Of a DNA stretch of 64,000 nt, positions 53,001 to 62,457 are shown one piece after another. The notes under the pieces are model-generated. The model did not search any database, had not been told where the DNA came from, and saw only the letters and a list, made by a program, of their open reading frames with translations. The DNA is from Phoma sp. XZ068 (lineage: Eukaryota > Ascomycota > Dothideomycetes > Pleosporales > Didymellaceae). The stretch spans positions 186,001 to 250,000 of the forward strand of contig RBKR01000008.1 of assembly GCA_004835665.1 (NCBI GenBank). Reading direction: 5' to 3'. Position numbers and translations under genes: made by a program. Within the stretch, counting starts at the first letter, position 1. Every line of letters starts with the position of its first letter.

Positions 53001-53651
53001 CTCAACGCCATGTCCGCCATGGAGCTCAGCCAAATGGTCGTCCAAGCAATGTGGCAGAAAGACAGCCCGCTCAAGCAGATCCCTCATTTCGACACCGACA
53101 CCATCAAAGCGGCGTCCAAATTCGGCATCAACGACGTCGACGACTTCATCAATGCCATGGACGAAGACGAGAACCCCGACTACAAGAAACTCATCGCCGC
53201 GCTCGACGTCGACCAGAGACAACTCGCAGACGTCGCAAATTTCACAAACAACTACTACCCCAACATCGAGCTCGAACACGAACTCGTCGACCCCGAGGAC
53301 ATTGCAAGCAACTCCCCCGCGCAGCTCAAGGTGCGCATCACGCGCAACATCGAAGACGACGACGAGCTCAAGACCGATGTCCACGCTCCCTTCTACCCCT
53401 CCGAGAAGACTGAGAGCTGGTGGTTGGTTGTCGGCGATCAGAAGGAGCACACGCTGCTGGCCATCAAGAAGGTCACTGTGCCGAGAAAGTTGGAGACGAT
53501 GTTGGAGTTCACGCTCGAGAAGCCGGGCGAGCATGAATTGACGCTGTATCTTGTTAGTGATAGTTACTTGGGCGTGGATCAGGCGCCGACGTTCAAGGTG
53601 GATGCGGCGGAGGGGATGGAGGAGGATAGTGAAGAGGAAGAGGAAGAGTAG
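47022..53651 (+). CDS. BRR2: Brr2, U5 snRNP 200-kDa RNA helicase
   Basis: Intronless 2209-residue gene. Brr2 unwinds U4/U6 snRNA to activate the spliceosome and acts again in its disassembly. The start LAQFKYAAMSNLVLQADRR is diagnostic. Two Ski2-like helicase cassettes follow. The first has APTGSGKTN (from 555), DEIHLLHDERGPV (668), GLSATLPNYRDV and QMLGRAGRPQYD, so is catalytically complete. The second is degenerate as in all Brr2: GAAAGIGKT (1405), DELH (1511), LSVSLANARD where the SAT motif would be, and QMFGKAGRVGQD. Each cassette is followed by a winged helix and a Sec63 unit. The acidic EEDSEEEEEE tail ends the protein. Residues 205-250 are a strongly acidic insert. No break or odd codon use. 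Confidence 0.98.
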   Translation: MAQNPNNLAQFKYAAMSNLVLQADRRFTSRRPDEHTGDPESLAGRINIRDMGGRTAQDKAPTQAKKPKGLGVERGSLTEGGDVLEREQRKRKRDDGTSAFGSTAAADFNIEGLRYRPRTPATRNTFELITTIVSKALGDVPVSTTRSAADAVLEYLKDDTMKDFDKKKEVDDLLGSSMGAKEFNELVNLGKKITDYDAQDDDEDGDEAMADADGAENDDNQGVAVVFDDEEDDEEAQNFEVRDADTSDEEDEQETAVEQIGIDQDDADGGFAETEEMIIQGDVATSADRKDGAEKLIPAHEIDAYWLQRQIGEVYEDAHTQQEKTRDALQTLAGVAEDGEEKELREIENDLMELFDYEHHELVAKLVLNRDRVVWVTRWRRAAEDNDERTAVEREMRAAGQQQILQELRARETGVKTEDGGQGKMKFNLKDISLPDSKDVDMEDAQKPDGIVGGLQPNSRLVNLENIVFDQGNHLMTNPSVKLPQGSTRRQFKGYEEIHVPAPKAKRDPNERLMPTSELPDWARVGFGNSKSLNRIQTKCFPTAFNDDGNMLICAPTGSGKTNVAMLTMLREIGKHRNPQTGEIALDDFKIIYIAPLKALVAEQVGNFGKRLEPYGIKVSELTGDRQLTKQQIAETQIIVTTPEKYDVITRKATDTSYINLVKLICIDEIHLLHDERGPVIESIVSRTLRRSEQTGDHVRIVGLSATLPNYRDVASFLRVDPDKGLFHFDGTFRPCPLKQEFIGVTDKKAIKQLKAMNDVCYTKVLEQVGEHRNQMLIFVHSRKETAKTAKHIRDKALEEETIGKILRSDAASREILREESESVQNADLKDLMPYGFGIHHAGMSRADRSTVEDLFADGSIQVLVCTATLAWGVNLPAHTVIIKGTQVYSPEKGSWVELSPQDVLQMLGRAGRPQYDTYGEGIIITTQAEIQYYLSLLNQQLPIESQLVSKLVDNLNAEIVLGNVRNRDEGVDWLGYTYLFVRMLRSPALYRVGPEYENDTVLEQRRVDLIHAAAHILEKCSLIKYDRKTGALQATELGRIASHYYISHNSMMTYNQHIQPGITAIELFRVFALSEEFKYIPVRQDEKLELAKLLGRVPIPVKEGVEEAQAKINVLLQAYISRLKLEGLALMADLVYVTQSAGRILRAIFEICLKKGWSQVAKLALDMCKMAEKRMWPTMTPLRQFPTCPRDIVQKAERIDVNWSSYFGLDPPSMGELLGMPKAGKVVCQLVEKFPRLEIEATPRPVTRSLLKLELAIRPDFVWDDALHGSSEAFWILVEDCDGEQILFHDQFILRKNYSQGDMNEHLVELTVPIDEPMPPNYFITVLSDRWMASETKLAVSFQKLILPAKFPAHTPILDLQPLPVSALKRKEYMALYEDVNRFNRVQTQVFNSLYTTDDNVLVGAAAGIGKTFCAEFAILRHWASDAEGRIVYLAPFQELVDNQYKNWNARLSGLGGGKDVVKLTGETTADLRLLEKGDLVLATPAQWDSLSRQWQRRKNVQTVALLIADELHMLGGANGHVYEIVVSRMQAMAAQLESKLRIVGLSVSLANARDVGEWIGATKHTIYNFSPGVRAVPLELKIQTFTIPHFPSLMMAMARPTYSAITQMSPDKPAMVFAPNRKQTRSSAADLYAAAVADDDDDRFLNAPLEDIQPILEKINEQSLAESLTHGIGYFHEALNSFDKKAVQHLFKVGAIQVLIVSRNSCWEIDSSAHLVVVQGTQFFEGREHRYVDYPISEILQMFGKAGRVGQDKSAKGVLMLPAVKRDYFKKFLNEALPIESYLHDYLHDAFVAEISAKTIESTQEAVDWSTYTYFYRRLLANPSYYNLHDTSHEGLSAHLSELVEQTLKELAEANLIEHDEDEDSITPLNPCMIAAYYNISFITMQTLMMSLNGRTSLKGVLEIITAATEFEDIQIRRHEDHILQRIYDRVPYKMQEPNFETPHFKAFVLLQAHFSRMQLPIDLAKDQETVIRKVLNILSASVDVLSSEAHLNAMSAMELSQMVVQAMWQKDSPLKQIPHFDTDTIKAASKFGINDVDDFINAMDEDENPDYKKLIAALDVDQRQLADVANFTNNYYPNIELEHELVDPEDIASNSPAQLKVRITRNIEDDDELKTDVHAPFYPSEKTESWWLVVGDQKEHTLLAIKKVTVPRKLETMLEFTLEKPGEHELTLYLVSDSYLGVDQAPTFKVDAAEGMEEDSEEEEEE

Positions 53652-54469
53652 GTATGACTAGTGTATATGTGCGCTGAACGGATTGGGTACATGGCGTTGA
53701 GGGATATTAGGGCATCGATGTAGCATATGCGTTTGTTTGTTTTGTTGAAAAATATCGATTTGTTCAAGTTCAATGCTCTGGTTCTCATGTCTTGTCTTTC
53801 ATCTGCTGCACCTTTGCACTCTGCGCCCGCATCAAATCCTCCCTTCATCGAGGCCGCTCAGCTACCTTGTGAAAATGTCCACACAGCAGCGAGCGTTAAC
53901 ACGCGCTGTACTTGCACGGACAGATTTCGATCTTTGCATGGATCTAGTGCAGTCGTTCTTGGGACAATCATGGTTGCGAGGCTCGCCGCTGGCAAGGGGA
54001 GCATCGTGTATGTACGCCGGGTATCGATGTTCGTGCGAAGCTCAATAAGCCAAGAAAAGTTTCAAGTGAAGTTACTGCGTTTCCCCGGAGAATCCAAGGG
54101 AGGGATTATGTGTGAGTATTTGTGACAAGGGCCGAGGTTGAGGTAGGTGTTGCATTGTCCTGAACGGAGAGGGAGGTTTAGCCACCTAGATATGGAATCG
54201 CCTATCCGTGCATACGGATCTGCAGAACAAGTGGTTGAACTGATTTGGCGAACGATTATATATAGACGTACGTTTGATTAATATATAATACATGCCACGC
54301 ATGAAGATCATTGTGGTCGATTTTGTTGGTTGAGCAATATGGAAGAAGACGCAGTTTACTAGTTACAACGACGGTGAAATTAAAGGGCCTCTTCTAATTA
54401 TAGTACTACGATTTGGGTCTGTTCCTTCTTCTGCTGAATTTTCACCTGAGAGGTCTGCAGTTTTGCCCA
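53652..54469. other. Intergenic region between convergent genes
   Basis: 818 bases of 3' to 3' spacing, AT-rich around 54240-54300. A 132-codon open frame in it (53727-54125) has no family resemblance and no typical start context. I see no gene. Confidence 0.5.
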
Positions 54470-55612
54470 TTACTTCGCGACCAGAACCACTTCAGGGAAA
54501 TCCTTCCTTTGATCCAGAACACGACCAGGCCCGTTCTTCAACACAAAGTCAAGGAAACCTGTCACGTACGACACGGTGATGTTCATCATCCTGCTGCCCT
54601 CGTTCGTGCCCAATACCTGTCCAACTTCCTCCGGCAAGTGGCCCTGCAGACCGAGCGCCTCAATGGCAAGCGGCAAATCCGAGAAACTGTAGTGCGCAGC
54701 TTTCTTCACCTCGAATTCTCTCTTCCATCCCTTCAGATTCGGCCACGTCGCCTTCCATGTTGGATCCGTCTCCTGTGTCTTGTTCTCGTGGCCCATGAGC
54801 AGGAATGGTTGTTTCACGGTGGAGTTCAGGACGGGTCCGAACATGCTACCATCGAGATTCACACCACCGCGAAGTGACGGGATAGCCACCAGTGCATCTG
54901 CCGCAGCGGCGCCACCAAGTGAGTGTCCAAGGACGACGGTATTTTTGGTAGTTGCTCCATATCCAAAGTAAGATCCAGGCAAGTTTGTCTTTACAAAGGT
55001 ATGATTTCCAAGTTGTCGGTGCACAAAGGCGATATCTTGCACGCGTGTGGTCAGTGTCAATTCGATGTCTGCATCGCTCTCGAGGTCGATTCCCTTGACG
55101 AGGTTGCCTCCTGGAAACTCGACGACATCGGCATCGTAGGGATGGTCTATCGAGACCACCTGATATCCAGCAGCAGCGACAGATTGCAACATGCTGCTGT
55201 AAATCAACCGTGAAGTACCGAGAGCGCCGGAGAAGAGAACAAGAGGTAGATTCTTGCAATTTGAGGAAGAAGATGTCGATTTGCAAGTCTCGAGCTGGAG
55301 ACTAGGGAAAGACCCGTTTGGCAGACCATAGGCGGCGAACTTTTCATCTTCGAATGCCGCAGTTGCTGGAGGCATATACGACTGGAGGTACTTATGACGA
55401 CAGTGGGCAACAGGTGTGAAAAGAGATACCATCATCTTGCGAGGACTTCCATCTTTGGCAAAAGGGTCGAGGCGCCCAGTGTCTGTCAAGGATGCGGATG
55501 AGATGGCGACATCGTAGTGGTGGGGTCCAACGATGGGCAATACACTTGTAGATGCCGTTGGAAGCGCCAGTATTGACAGAATCGAAACGAAGAGGAAGTT
55601 CGGTACAGTCAT
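54470..55612 (-). CDS. Secreted PAF-acetylhydrolase-like esterase
   Basis: Single exon; 380 residues from the ATG at 55612. An earlier in-frame ATG (55696) would place 28 residues before the evident signal peptide MTVPNFLFVSILSILALPTAS, so the later start is preferred. Family marks of the platelet-activating-factor acetylhydrolase / alpha-beta-hydrolase type: PLVLFSGALGTSRLIYSS (oxyanion region) near 140, VSIDHPYDADVVEFP near 172, nucleophile GHSLGGAAAADAL (Ser near 250), VNLDGSMFGP with the likely Asp, and a histidine near AAHYSFSDLP about 318. So the triad is complete. Plant- and fungus-type members act on esters of short acids or oxidised lipids; no precise substrate can be assigned. Confidence 0.88.
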   Translation of the reverse strand: MTVPNFLFVSILSILALPTASTSVLPIVGPHHYDVAISSASLTDTGRLDPFAKDGSPRKMMVSLFTPVAHCRHKYLQSYMPPATAAFEDEKFAAYGLPNGSFPSLQLETCKSTSSSSNCKNLPLVLFSGALGTSRLIYSSMLQSVAAAGYQVVSIDHPYDADVVEFPGGNLVKGIDLESDADIELTLTTRVQDIAFVHRQLGNHTFVKTNLPGSYFGYGATTKNTVVLGHSLGGAAAADALVAIPSLRGGVNLDGSMFGPVLNSTVKQPFLLMGHENKTQETDPTWKATWPNLKGWKREFEVKKAAHYSFSDLPLAIEALGLQGHLPEEVGQVLGTNEGSRMMNITVSYVTGFLDFVLKNGPGRVLDQRKDFPEVVLVAK

Positions 55613-56153
55613 GGTAGGAAGTGCTTCGAAAGGATCAATGGAGAAGCGTTGAAGTTGATTGATCGGTTTGTATTGTACATTTGGATCTCGACCCATTCAT
55701 AGTTATATACTTCATGAAGGAGCAACGACATGATGGCAGTGCTAATTGCAGCGCTCTTTCGTTCCCCGAATTGGTCTTAGAGTGTGTTGTCGTAGAGAAG
55801 TCTGTAGTTCGGCTTGGACAATTGACAAAAGAACTACTACGCTGAAATAGGTTAAGACGCGCTCTTTCTGTACCCGATTCGGCTTGGTCTGTCTCCACTC
55901 CTTCCTCCACGCGGCTCAAGCTTTCATCGGAGCATTGTCACGATGCCATCAATTGACCCGAATATGCCTTGCATGGGGCTCCTCAGCGTCGATCTGACTC
56001 GGCAAGCGTGTCTTTCATCGGTCAAGAACCAGAAAGATCACCTTGCGCAGTAATATTACCTCTTCCACCTTAGTTGCCATCCGAATACCGACCAAGATAC
56101 TGTGTAGCACCCGGCGCAGCTTTGCATATTCGCTGTGTTCTTGACAGTACTAT
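55613..56153. promoter_or_regulatory. Divergent promoter region, esterase / Zn2Cys6 factor
   Basis: About 540 bases between a secreted esterase and a Zn2Cys6 regulator on opposite strands, an arrangement often seen for a regulator and its target. A pair of inverted CGG-type triplets was looked for but none stood out. Confidence 0.4.
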
Positions 56154-57670
56154 ATGCCGCAAATTAGCGGACCGTACGATGGGCGCAAGGCACGAAGAAA
56201 GCGCTGTGACGGATGCGTCAAGCGCCAGATCAAGGTACGAGTCACACGCTTTTGACTTGGTTTCGTGGGAGTAACCGACTACATCAGTGTGTTGGTGGCG
56301 TCCCTTGTCTGAATTGTAGTAAGACAAACCGTGCATGCCAGACAAGAACGAACCAGAAGACCACTGCACCGATCTTCGTTCACACCACGCAACAAACCTT
56401 TACGGATACGGCCCGTTCCCATCAGAAGGAGACAGCACTTTCTTTGAGCCCGCAAGCGCCATCCACGAAGAGTGACACTTATCTGAAATACTTCTTCAGA
56501 TATTTCCTACACGAAAATGGATTCACAGGCATAGCCCCACTGCTACAAATTTCGCTCTCGTCTCTGGTCCACTACTCTCCCGAGCTCTACGATGCGATCA
56601 ATGCGATATCCGCACTCCATTTGACTCAGCATAGCCAGGTTGCTTTTCGACAAAATGACGATCTCGCCGCACTGCAAGCATATTCCCGAGCTGTTCACCG
56701 CGTGCAAGATAAGATTGCAACAAAATCGCTCTTGTACGATCCCTCAGCCCTCTGGACGACCTTGCTACTCGGTGTTTTTGAGGTGAGCAACTTCTCGTTT
56801 GAGCTAAGTATGAGGATGTCCGATGCTGACTCCATGTAGCTGATGCGCGATAACACCGGCACAAACTGGCTTGCGCACTTCCTGCACGGCACGAGCACTA
56901 TTTTACGCTTGCAAGGCCCCAGCATGCTCGCACTTCCAGACCCAGACAAGAAGTATCAGCAGTGTCAAACCTTCTTCTTCAGTGCACGGATTTTTGAAAT
57001 TGCGCGCGCGTTGATATACACTGAACCCACTTTCCTCAACGACTCAGAATGGCAGATGGCAATCTCGATGTACTGGATGCAACACGCAGCCAGTTGGACG
57101 CCAAAAGAGGCCCTATTCGATCTTCTACCACAATTCGTGGACTTGAGTACACGGACTATGCACTTCCTTTCCAATGCTCAGAATGAGCCGCAAGAAACGC
57201 AACATAATCTGGCCATGTCATTAGCCCAGGATGGCCTCTCTCTACAATCTACACTCCTTCATTGGCACTTGGACTTTACTTCTTGGGCACGGTCTGATGT
57301 TGAAGGAAACAGTCTGGACATAGAGATGAGCATCGCAGATGTGTACTATCACACTGTCTGTATCTATCTCGACGGTATATTCTCGTACCACGCGCCCTTT
57401 ACATCGGCATCAGCGCCGCCCGTTCCCATTTTGGGTAGCGTTGCAATAGACGGGCATGTGAGACAGATCCTAACGATAAGCCACGAACTACTGTCTCAGG
57501 GAAGCGCTGGAGTACTCTTGTTCTTCCCGTTAAGAGTTGCAGGCGCAAGGGCTCGAGTGCCATCCATTCAACTAAGTATCTTGCAACTATTACAGACAAT
57601 CACGCAAAGGGGTTTCTCCGTAGCTCAGTCATTCATCAGCGACCTCAACGAACTGTGGGAACTACAATGA
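56154..57670 (+). CDS. Zn2Cys6 transcription factor
   Basis: Three exons (56154-56234, 56288-56782, 56840-57670), introns of 53 and 57 nt, 468 residues. Exon 1 and the start of exon 2 build a full binuclear zinc cluster: cysteines at 18, 21, 28, 34, 37 and 44 in the spacing C-X2-C-X6-C-X5-C-X2-C-X6-C, preceded by a basic RKARRKR. Intron 1 splits the cluster after the lysine that precedes the third cysteine, a very common place in this family. The rest (from about 95) is helical with FFRYFLHENGF, ALHLTQHSQ and LMRDNTGTNWLAHFLHGTSTI, typical of the fungal-specific factor domain. It binds DNA in the nucleus; its target is unknown, though the divergent esterase gene is a candidate. Confidence 0.93.
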
Positions 57671-58307
57671 ACGTGTCAATGGCTAAAAAAAAGCCTGCAA
57701 GGGTTCCTTGAAAGGGCCGTGAGAAGAAGGACAATAGGTTGTTGAGGAAACAAATACATCGAGGCCCAATGCAAAGGCTTCTTAACCTGGTCGAGGTGTC
57801 TAGTGCTTATCTGATATACCGTTCGGGAACGGAGACTATCTGCAGTCAGAAAGATCAATAGGTCCTGTAGTTGCTAATATAATGATACGAAATCGTCGGA
57901 AGATTTTACGATATTGCCTTACTATCGCGCCCTTACGAAACTTGGTTCGCATGACCGTAGTGAACGTGCATGTATGCAAGGGGTGCACCAGAGTCATCGC
58001 CCAAGGGTTAAATTGGCGTTCCGTCCAAAGTTAGGGTCCAGGAGCTTTGGCGGGTATTCGCCTTGGTAGCTATGTCTTTGTACTACCCGAAGGGGGGTAG
58101 TGCTTAGCCGCCCCCACAAACTCAACGACTTTCTTTGTTGTTTCGGGATCTAACAATGGCTAGCCAGCGCCCATCGTCAGCTACACTGCAAACATCGTTA
58201 TAGCGGCCAGACAAAGAAACATGGCCCGGATACCACCTGACGACCGCGCAAGCTCTGTCGGACTATGTTCCGCAAATTGCGATTGAGTGTAGATTCGAGT
58301 CCTCAAG
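57671..58307. other. Intergenic region
   Basis: Between two plus-strand genes. No gene seen. A string resembling a tRNA B box (GATTCGAGTCC near 58292) is isolated and has no cloverleaf around it. Confidence 0.45.
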
Positions 58308-59717
58308 ATGCACACCGCGACTAAAGATTACTACGATATCCCGGATGATGAACTGCCTTCAGCGAACTTCGCGGCCCGTCCCACGAGCGACATTAGCGAA
58401 CTCGACCCACTCGACGTCGGCGGGCTCTGGACGTTCTTCGACTTTGCATCTTCTTCCTCTGACATTACGAAGGACGATATTGACGGCAGCCCAACCCTTA
58501 CAGCTAGTACCCCAGAAACGCTCTTGATGCCGCAACCGGAGCTACCAAACACGCCGCCCGACACGCCGGCTATCAAACTGACTTCGCCCTCGCGCAGACA
58601 GTCGCTACGGGAGCGACTGAGAAGTGTGGGCGATGTCGCGGCGCTCATAAGAAGACCAAGTACTCGGCAGAAGGCTACTACCGCGCCGCCTGGTGCGTTC
58701 AACTCGGCCGAATACTTTCCTCAGGTACCAAGAAGAGCTATGAGTGCCAGACTGGAAAAACGAGATGCAGCGAGAGCAAGGCACTCTCGGCAGCTGTTCG
58801 TGGCATCCGAAAGTGACCTGGAAGCTAGGAAAGAGCAGGATAGGAAAGAGAGACTTTTAGAAGCGGAGCAATTGAAGTCAATGGGTGTAGCCGAAGAAAA
58901 CGATTACATGTCTCAAGAAGACGAGGTGGACCTGTCGCAGCCAAATGCGTCCTTTTCCCGGAAGCCAAGAGTGAAAGAGACGTTAGAAAGAAAGCAATTG
59001 TCGAGGTTGAGGATGGATTTCGTGGCAACAGAGCCTCGCCGGTTCGTCGACTCACCTAAATCGATGCTAGACACGCCCTTAGAGCTGTACGCGGCCCCTA
59101 AGGCCCAGCCTGGGCGGTTCAGGCCGACCAGTGCAATTCACGGCAGGCGAGGGACCTCAACACCAGCTTCCCCAACAGCGCCCTCGCCCTTCCTGCGACA
59201 ACTAAGTTTAGACGAGAGACTTGCCGGCGATGAGAACCTGAAGGACCTGTACCACACAAGCGTCTATGCGTCTGGTCCAATTCAACTCGAAAAGCACCCA
59301 GCCTTGCTTCGAAGGGACTCCGTTGCAACTTTGGACCCATTTGCCAGCGAAATAGATTCGATAGGGCGACGTCCGTCCGATTGGATGGCCATTGAACAGA
59401 TAGTGGTCTTCTTCGATGGCATGGGTTTGAACGAGGAAGCAACAGACGAATGTTTGGACCGGTATTGGCTAGACGGGCAGCAACAGGCGGTACAAGAAAC
59501 GGTCTCTGACGTGACGGAACTCGCAGCACCAAGCCCGCGGAATCAGCACAGCACGCACAGCCCGAAAGGGTCCTCCAACGTGCTCTCCAGGTTCTCGTTC
59601 TCGTCAGCGTCATCAGGCGCCTCTGTGGCACAAGGCTCTCCACAAAAGCGCCAGCTAATCAGATTAAGGAGACTGCTCTCGCCGGCAGTACCCGGCTTGA
59701 GGAGCCCCGAAGGTTGA
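58308..59717 (+). CDS. Hypothetical protein, 469 residues
   Basis: Intronless frame starting at an ATG in a good context (AAGATGC). I do not recognise a named family. It is Ser-, Pro- and Arg-rich and probably mostly disordered, with a conserved-looking start (DYYDIPDDELPSANF, GGLWTFFDFASSS), a charged coiled segment around 145-200 (ARLEKRDAARARHSRQLF, EARKEQDRKERLLEAEQLK) and a folded-looking segment around 360-395 (DWMAIEQIVVFFDGMGLNEE). It ends in a basic tail (KRQLIRLRRLLSPAVPG). Many SP and TP sites suggest kinase targets. Cell-cycle or septum-linked scaffold is pure guess, so no function is assigned. Confidence 0.75.
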   Translation: MHTATKDYYDIPDDELPSANFAARPTSDISELDPLDVGGLWTFFDFASSSSDITKDDIDGSPTLTASTPETLLMPQPELPNTPPDTPAIKLTSPSRRQSLRERLRSVGDVAALIRRPSTRQKATTAPPGAFNSAEYFPQVPRRAMSARLEKRDAARARHSRQLFVASESDLEARKEQDRKERLLEAEQLKSMGVAEENDYMSQEDEVDLSQPNASFSRKPRVKETLERKQLSRLRMDFVATEPRRFVDSPKSMLDTPLELYAAPKAQPGRFRPTSAIHGRRGTSTPASPTAPSPFLRQLSLDERLAGDENLKDLYHTSVYASGPIQLEKHPALLRRDSVATLDPFASEIDSIGRRPSDWMAIEQIVVFFDGMGLNEEATDECLDRYWLDGQQQAVQETVSDVTELAAPSPRNQHSTHSPKGSSNVLSRFSFSSASSGASVAQGSPQKRQLIRLRRLLSPAVPGLRSPEG

Positions 59718-60644
59718 AAACAGCAAACGGAGGGTTCGTGACATGCTAGAAGAAAACGATCTATGTTTGGAGAAATCGAATTAAACTCAATGAAATTTGA
59801 AGACTCGTAAGCCGTGTTTGAGATGAGACTGCTTCGGTGAAATCTCGCGCCAAGGACAATACGAAGCGCTGGCCTAACCAGGTAGTCTGTGATCCAACAA
59901 AGCGTTCAATAAAATTCAAAGCCAAAGGTCACTCGAAAAGGACATGATTGGCAGAGTCAAGTCGCAACAGAGTTGAGCGTCGATTTCGGTGCGATTTGGA
60001 GTGGCTTGTAGATGACGACTGTCCTGCCTTGTAACATCCGACGGAGGCGCGGGCGCCGCGCAAAAAGCAACACCAGCTGGACGAGGATACGCTGCCGGTG
60101 ATGCAGACACTGACCGAATGGAAGAGGATGCAGGAAACTTGTTGCCCTTTCACCGAGTGTGGACTCACGATAGGGTCGATCCTTGCCAGGGTGACAAGGG
60201 TCGGCGCGCACTCTTCCGAAAAGAAATGCGAGGCAGCGAATGACCTTCACCCACGTCTCCTGTCACCCAATCACACTTGAGATGGAAGAGGATGATCTTC
60301 GACTTGGGTTGCCCTCCTGAGCGATGTCTGGCCCTGGCACGACCCGCTCAGCGCGTCCCGCACTTGTCAGACGTCCTCCGCTCGAGCCAGCGCATCAACT
60401 GCCTGCCGCAGCTCGTGTGGTGCTAAAAGCCCATTCTCCCCAGCATGGCCCGCTTCCTCCTCTATTGCACGCCTCACCTTACTGAAGGACCTCATTCGCC
60501 TTTATATCGACCGTTTTCCAAGAACTTGCTATTCTACTGTAAGATTTACTGCACAGACAGACGCACATCCGTTCGCAGATCGTTAACATCGTGCAGTTTA
60601 CTTCCTACAAGACCACTGCATCTGCCACCAAACACCACCCTAAC
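59718..60644. promoter_or_regulatory. 0.9-kb upstream region of the C2H2-type gene
   Basis: No gene supported. The last 200 bases look like a transcribed leader (C/A-rich, with short upstream ATGs near 60445). Long leaders are common for fungal regulators. Confidence 0.45.
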
Positions 60645-62457
60645 ATGGCCAATATCTATATGAATAGTAGTAGTGCCTATGCGATACCGGAACAGGCAAA
60701 ACTGGACTTTTGGGTCAACAATGCCCACCTCACTGAGGAGCAGCGCCAGGAAGCTTGGTCAACGGCCTCCCTGTACCCGAACAATGCCTTCGACATCCCC
60801 GCACAGCCATCTCTGGCCCACCAGATCCCAAGGACGATGCCCAACAGCATTTCGAACTTGACACAACTCCCTGTATGGACATCATCTTTGGTGATCGCTC
60901 TCCCCATGTTCTAACCTCCAGCAGATGGACCGCACCCAATCCGCCCCAGCTTCTCGACCCAGATCAGCCGCCCTTCCAGAGGGCCTCAACCTCCAGCGCT
61001 CAGCAAGTGATTTGGCCGTCTGGCCAGCGACATGCAACGAGCCCACCAGCGACTACGCACTCTACTCGGAGCAATCGATGCGGAACCAGGTTAGCCTCCA
61101 GGTCATGCCTGAGGCTACGGTTGAGTACACCCCTGGTGACTACGTCAACAACTGCATTGAGCAGGCTTCATCGCCCTCAGTTCCCTTTCAAAACATGCAC
61201 GTGCAACTAACCCCCCAATGGGGCCAATCGTCAGATTGCTCCACCTCGCCCAGCACACCTCAGACTGCGCTGATGACTCCTGTTACTCAGTCTAGTAATG
61301 CCATGAGTCGTCAGAGCAGTCTGAACACGTCTTTTCTTGATGAAACTTCTCTGCGCGTTCAGTCTGATTTGTCTTACATGCCTATCCTCCCAGAGGATAG
61401 TGCACTTTCCTTTGCTTCTTGTTACGATGGATCGAAATTCGATTCTAATTTCCTTGCCTTCACTGGTCCTGCGGCCAGTGAAACTGTCGTCTTTCCTGCG
61501 TTTTCTGTTCCTGTTTCTATGGCAAGTGTGCATGCACTTGCTTCTCCCGGACAACACCAGAACGAGTCGTACCTGGCGGAGGATATGCGGAGGTCGACAT
61601 CCCACTCCTCGTCCGAGAGCAACGCGAGCGACGCCTCGGCGCCCTCAACTTGCTCCCGGCAATCGCGCCGCGAGCGCGAAATCAACGCCGCGGCTGCGTC
61701 GCGCCCACTTGCCCCCAAAGCAAGCGAGCCCGATACCGAGACCTTGTCTGCTCCATCCAATGCTCAGATGGCACGGATAAGGTCCGAAGACGGGTCTTCC
61801 AAGACCGTAGGTGTGATAAGCAAAACACCATATGTGCGCCCCCAACACCCCAAAATCATGTGTAAGCACTGCAACGAGCGACCTGATGGGTTCCGCGGCA
61901 CCCACGAGCTCGACCGCCACATTGCGCGCGCGCACGCCGTGGTTCGCAAAGGGTACATCTGCGTCGCGCCCGCATTCGATAAGCACTTCCTCGACAGCTG
62001 CAAGCACTGCCGCAACCAAAAAGTCTACGGCGCATACTACAACGCCGCCGCACACCTGCGCCGCGCCCACTTCCACCCGCGCAAGCGCGGCCGCAAGGGC
62101 AAAAACGACGAGAAGCGCGGCGGCATCGGCGGCGGCGATCACCCAGCCATGGACTGGCTGAAGCAGCACTGGATCCAAGAGCGCGAAGTGCCTAACCGCC
62201 CTGTTGCCGCGTCACCCGACAGCGCGTCGGACAGTGCGCCCGAGACGGAGAACCCTGCTGCTGTGTACGAAACGAGCTTCGAGATGGTCGATGTGTCGAA
62301 GCCATATCCCACTGGCCAACAACAACTCCCCGATATGCCACTCGACTACGGTCTCAGCGCTAGTATCCAGCCCGTAGACCCTGTCATGTACGACGACGGG
62401 TTCGTGGGGTATTCTGCGAGCGCCGAGTTCCAGTTCGACGCGTATGGTATGAACTGA
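60645..62457 (+). CDS. C2H2-type zinc-finger regulator
   Basis: Two exons (60645-60872, 60922-62457) with a 49-nt intron (GTATGG donor, TTCTAAC branch site) give 587 residues. The acceptor is a CAGCAG tandem, so 587- and 586-residue forms differ by one Gln. The N-terminal 370 residues are Ser/Thr/Gln-rich and disordered, as in activation regions. Cys-390 and Cys-393 with HELDRHIARAH form one C2H2 finger; a second less regular unit has Cys-436 and Cys-439 with HLRRAH, followed by a very basic block (PRKRGRKGKNDEKR) and the conserved DWLKQHWI. Such paired fingers occur in a group of mould-specific regulators. Nuclear location is likely; targets unknown. Confidence 0.88.

Noticed and set aside
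52620..53534. 304-codon open frame on the minus strand
   Set aside because: Lies entirely inside BRR2 and mirrors its codon pattern; no motif or start context.
53727..54125. 132-codon open frame after BRR2
   Set aside because: No homology seen, unusual composition, convergent 3' spacer; no splice or start support.
58285..58300. GATTCGAGTCC as a tRNA B box
   Set aside because: No acceptor, anticodon or D-arm sequence around it and it overlaps the leader of a protein gene.
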